A DNA stretch of 64,000 nucleotides from JADFQT01 sp965216025. Its GTDB lineage: Bacteria; Chloroflexota; Dehalococcoidia; Lucifugimonadales; UBA3495. The stretch lies in the NCBI GenBank assembly GCA_965216025.1, contig CBDCEX010000016.1, positions 248,001 through 312,000 on the forward strand, read 5' to 3'. A model generated the notes under the pieces. It made no database searches. It saw only the letters and a program-made list of their open reading frames with translations, and had not been told where the DNA came from. The position numbers were made by a program, and so were the translations under genes. Below are positions 63,296 through 64,000 of the stretch, one piece after another; position 1 is the stretch's first letter, and the number at the start of each line of letters is the position of its first letter.

Positions 63296-64000
63296 ATGCT
63301 GACGCAAGTAGCAGCGGGTCGAGCTTATGACTTTAGCCACTCAGTGGGACGGGGCGCGCAATCCGGCATGGGGTTCAGTCAGCCGGTGGCGTGCGCTCTG
63401 GGCAAGGACGACGCGGTTTACGTGGTAAACCGGGGAAGCGAGAGCATTAGCAACGTTGCCTGGAATCGCACCGGTGTCGGGGCGCGAGTCACTAAGGTAT
63501 CCATTGGCCCAGAGCCGGGTGATGAGGAGTTCATTGGAGAATTTAGCAAGTACGGAAGCGGCGACGGGGAGTTCATCTGGGGTTCCGGTGTGGTCATCGA
63601 CGATGAGGAGAGGGTGTACGTTTCCGACGAATGGCTGAATCAAATAAGTGTGTTTGACCCGGACGGAAAGTTCCTGCGTAAGTGGAGCGCTCTGGAAGGG
63701 GAGGATGGCCAAGCCCACGGGGTAGCCAGTATTACCTTAGGTCCCGATGGCAACATATATTTAACCGATGGACATAGCCACGAGGTCCGGAAGTTTAGGC
63801 GGGACGGTAGCTTCCTGGCCAGTTGGGGCCAGCTGGGATCGGCGAACGGCGAGTTTAACGGTCCCTGGGGCATCGCCACCGACCAGCAGGGGAATGTTTA
63901 CGTAGCCGACCATCTGAACCATCGAGTGCAAAAGTTCACGGCAAATGGGGAGTGGCTGGCCCAATTCGGCAGCCCGGGAACCGGGCGGGGCCAAATTCAT
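63296..64000 (+). CDS. NHL-repeat beta-propeller protein, runs off the right edge
   Basis: The start ATG 63296 follows TTTAGGGAGGGCCAA. The 235 visible residues contain NHL-type repeats: FSQPVACALGKDDAVYVVNR, GSGVVIDDEERVYVSDEWLN, SITLGPDGNIYLTDGHSHEV, GPWGIATDQQGNVYVADHLN, each followed by a QxVxKF or IxVFxPDG strand. Such propellers bind proteins or ligands, or act as lyases or hydrolases. There is no signal peptide. The gene is incomplete here, so its function cannot be narrowed. Confidence 0.85.
   Translation, partial: MLTQVAAGRAYDFSHSVGRGAQSGMGFSQPVACALGKDDAVYVVNRGSESISNVAWNRTGVGARVTKVSIGPEPGDEEFIGEFSKYGSGDGEFIWGSGVVIDDEERVYVSDEWLNQISVFDPDGKFLRKWSALEGEDGQAHGVASITLGPDGNIYLTDGHSHEVRKFRRDGSFLASWGQLGSANGEFNGPWGIATDQQGNVYVADHLNHRVQKFTANGEWLAQFGSPGTGRGQIH

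Noticed and set aside
1..64000. General amber recoding of the genome
   Set aside because: Several intact genes terminate at TAG (for example at 1194, 52148 and 53222), so TAG is a normal stop here; only individual suppression remains possible.

Overview
The window looks like a draft chromosomal segment of a Chloroflexota bacterium (Dehalococcoidia/SAR202-like). That placement is inference. It rests on Thr/Pro-rich lipoproteins with lipobox cysteines, frequent TTG/GTG starts, a DUF1800-DUF1501 gene pair, short palindromic intergenic repeats of the CATTGCGAGG type, and the gene repertoire. No rRNA, complete tRNA or CRISPR array was recognised.

Layout. 1-13 kb: a decayed accessory region with a SLATT-like membrane gene, ISAs1 copy 1, an IS1380 nested in an IS630, two intact enzymes (spermidine-synthase-like, DHH hydrolase), a primary-type sigma factor, and pseudogenes for a CMD-family protein, CopA and pyruvate kinase. 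13.4-18.9 kb: the replication module of an integrated plasmid- or phage-like element (two-HTH regulator, RepB/AEP-type primase, an iteron-like AT-rich spacer, a UvrD-like helicase broken by one amber codon, a small basic protein, a DEDD exonuclease), cut off on the right by a truncated IS1182 transposase. 19-35 kb: dense insertion sequences and MITEs around remnants of a type III restriction subunit, a HEPN protein, a secreted HNH/excalibur lipoprotein, a cytochrome c lipoprotein and an HTH-zinc protein. 35.6-41.4 kb: a leftward set of defence-like genes: an HNH-endonuclease fragment, a QueC-like protein fused to a PD-(D/E)XK-like domain, its Met-Gly-starting partner gene, and a second PD-(D/E)XK-like gene split by a MITE. 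41.5-46.4 kb: IS701, IS1182 and ISAs1 copy 2. 46.5-64 kb: mostly ordinary chromosome (DUF1330-SDR-ChrA operon, trypsin-like lipoprotein, DUF2203, cupin, TrmI, HEPN protein, HD protein, MidA, citrate synthase, DUF1800/DUF1501, NHL protein) with ISAs1 copy 3 and an IS66.

Mobile DNA dominates. Many ends can be set to the base from target duplications: ISAs1 (three 1273-bp copies, 10-bp duplications), a 186-bp MITE with 10-bp duplications, IS1380 (5 bp), IS66 (8 bp), IS5 (3 bp), and a group of elements (IS701, an IS1182-like IS, two MITE families, IS630) whose ends all contain or use CTAG. The CTAG group forms end-to-end chains in which neighbours share one CTAG.

The most interesting system is the QueC-like/nuclease fusion with its overlapping partner gene (35,958-38,604). 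Its residues match the QueC ATP-pyrophosphatase and zinc sites, but its architecture and context point to antiphage defence, not tRNA queuosine synthesis.
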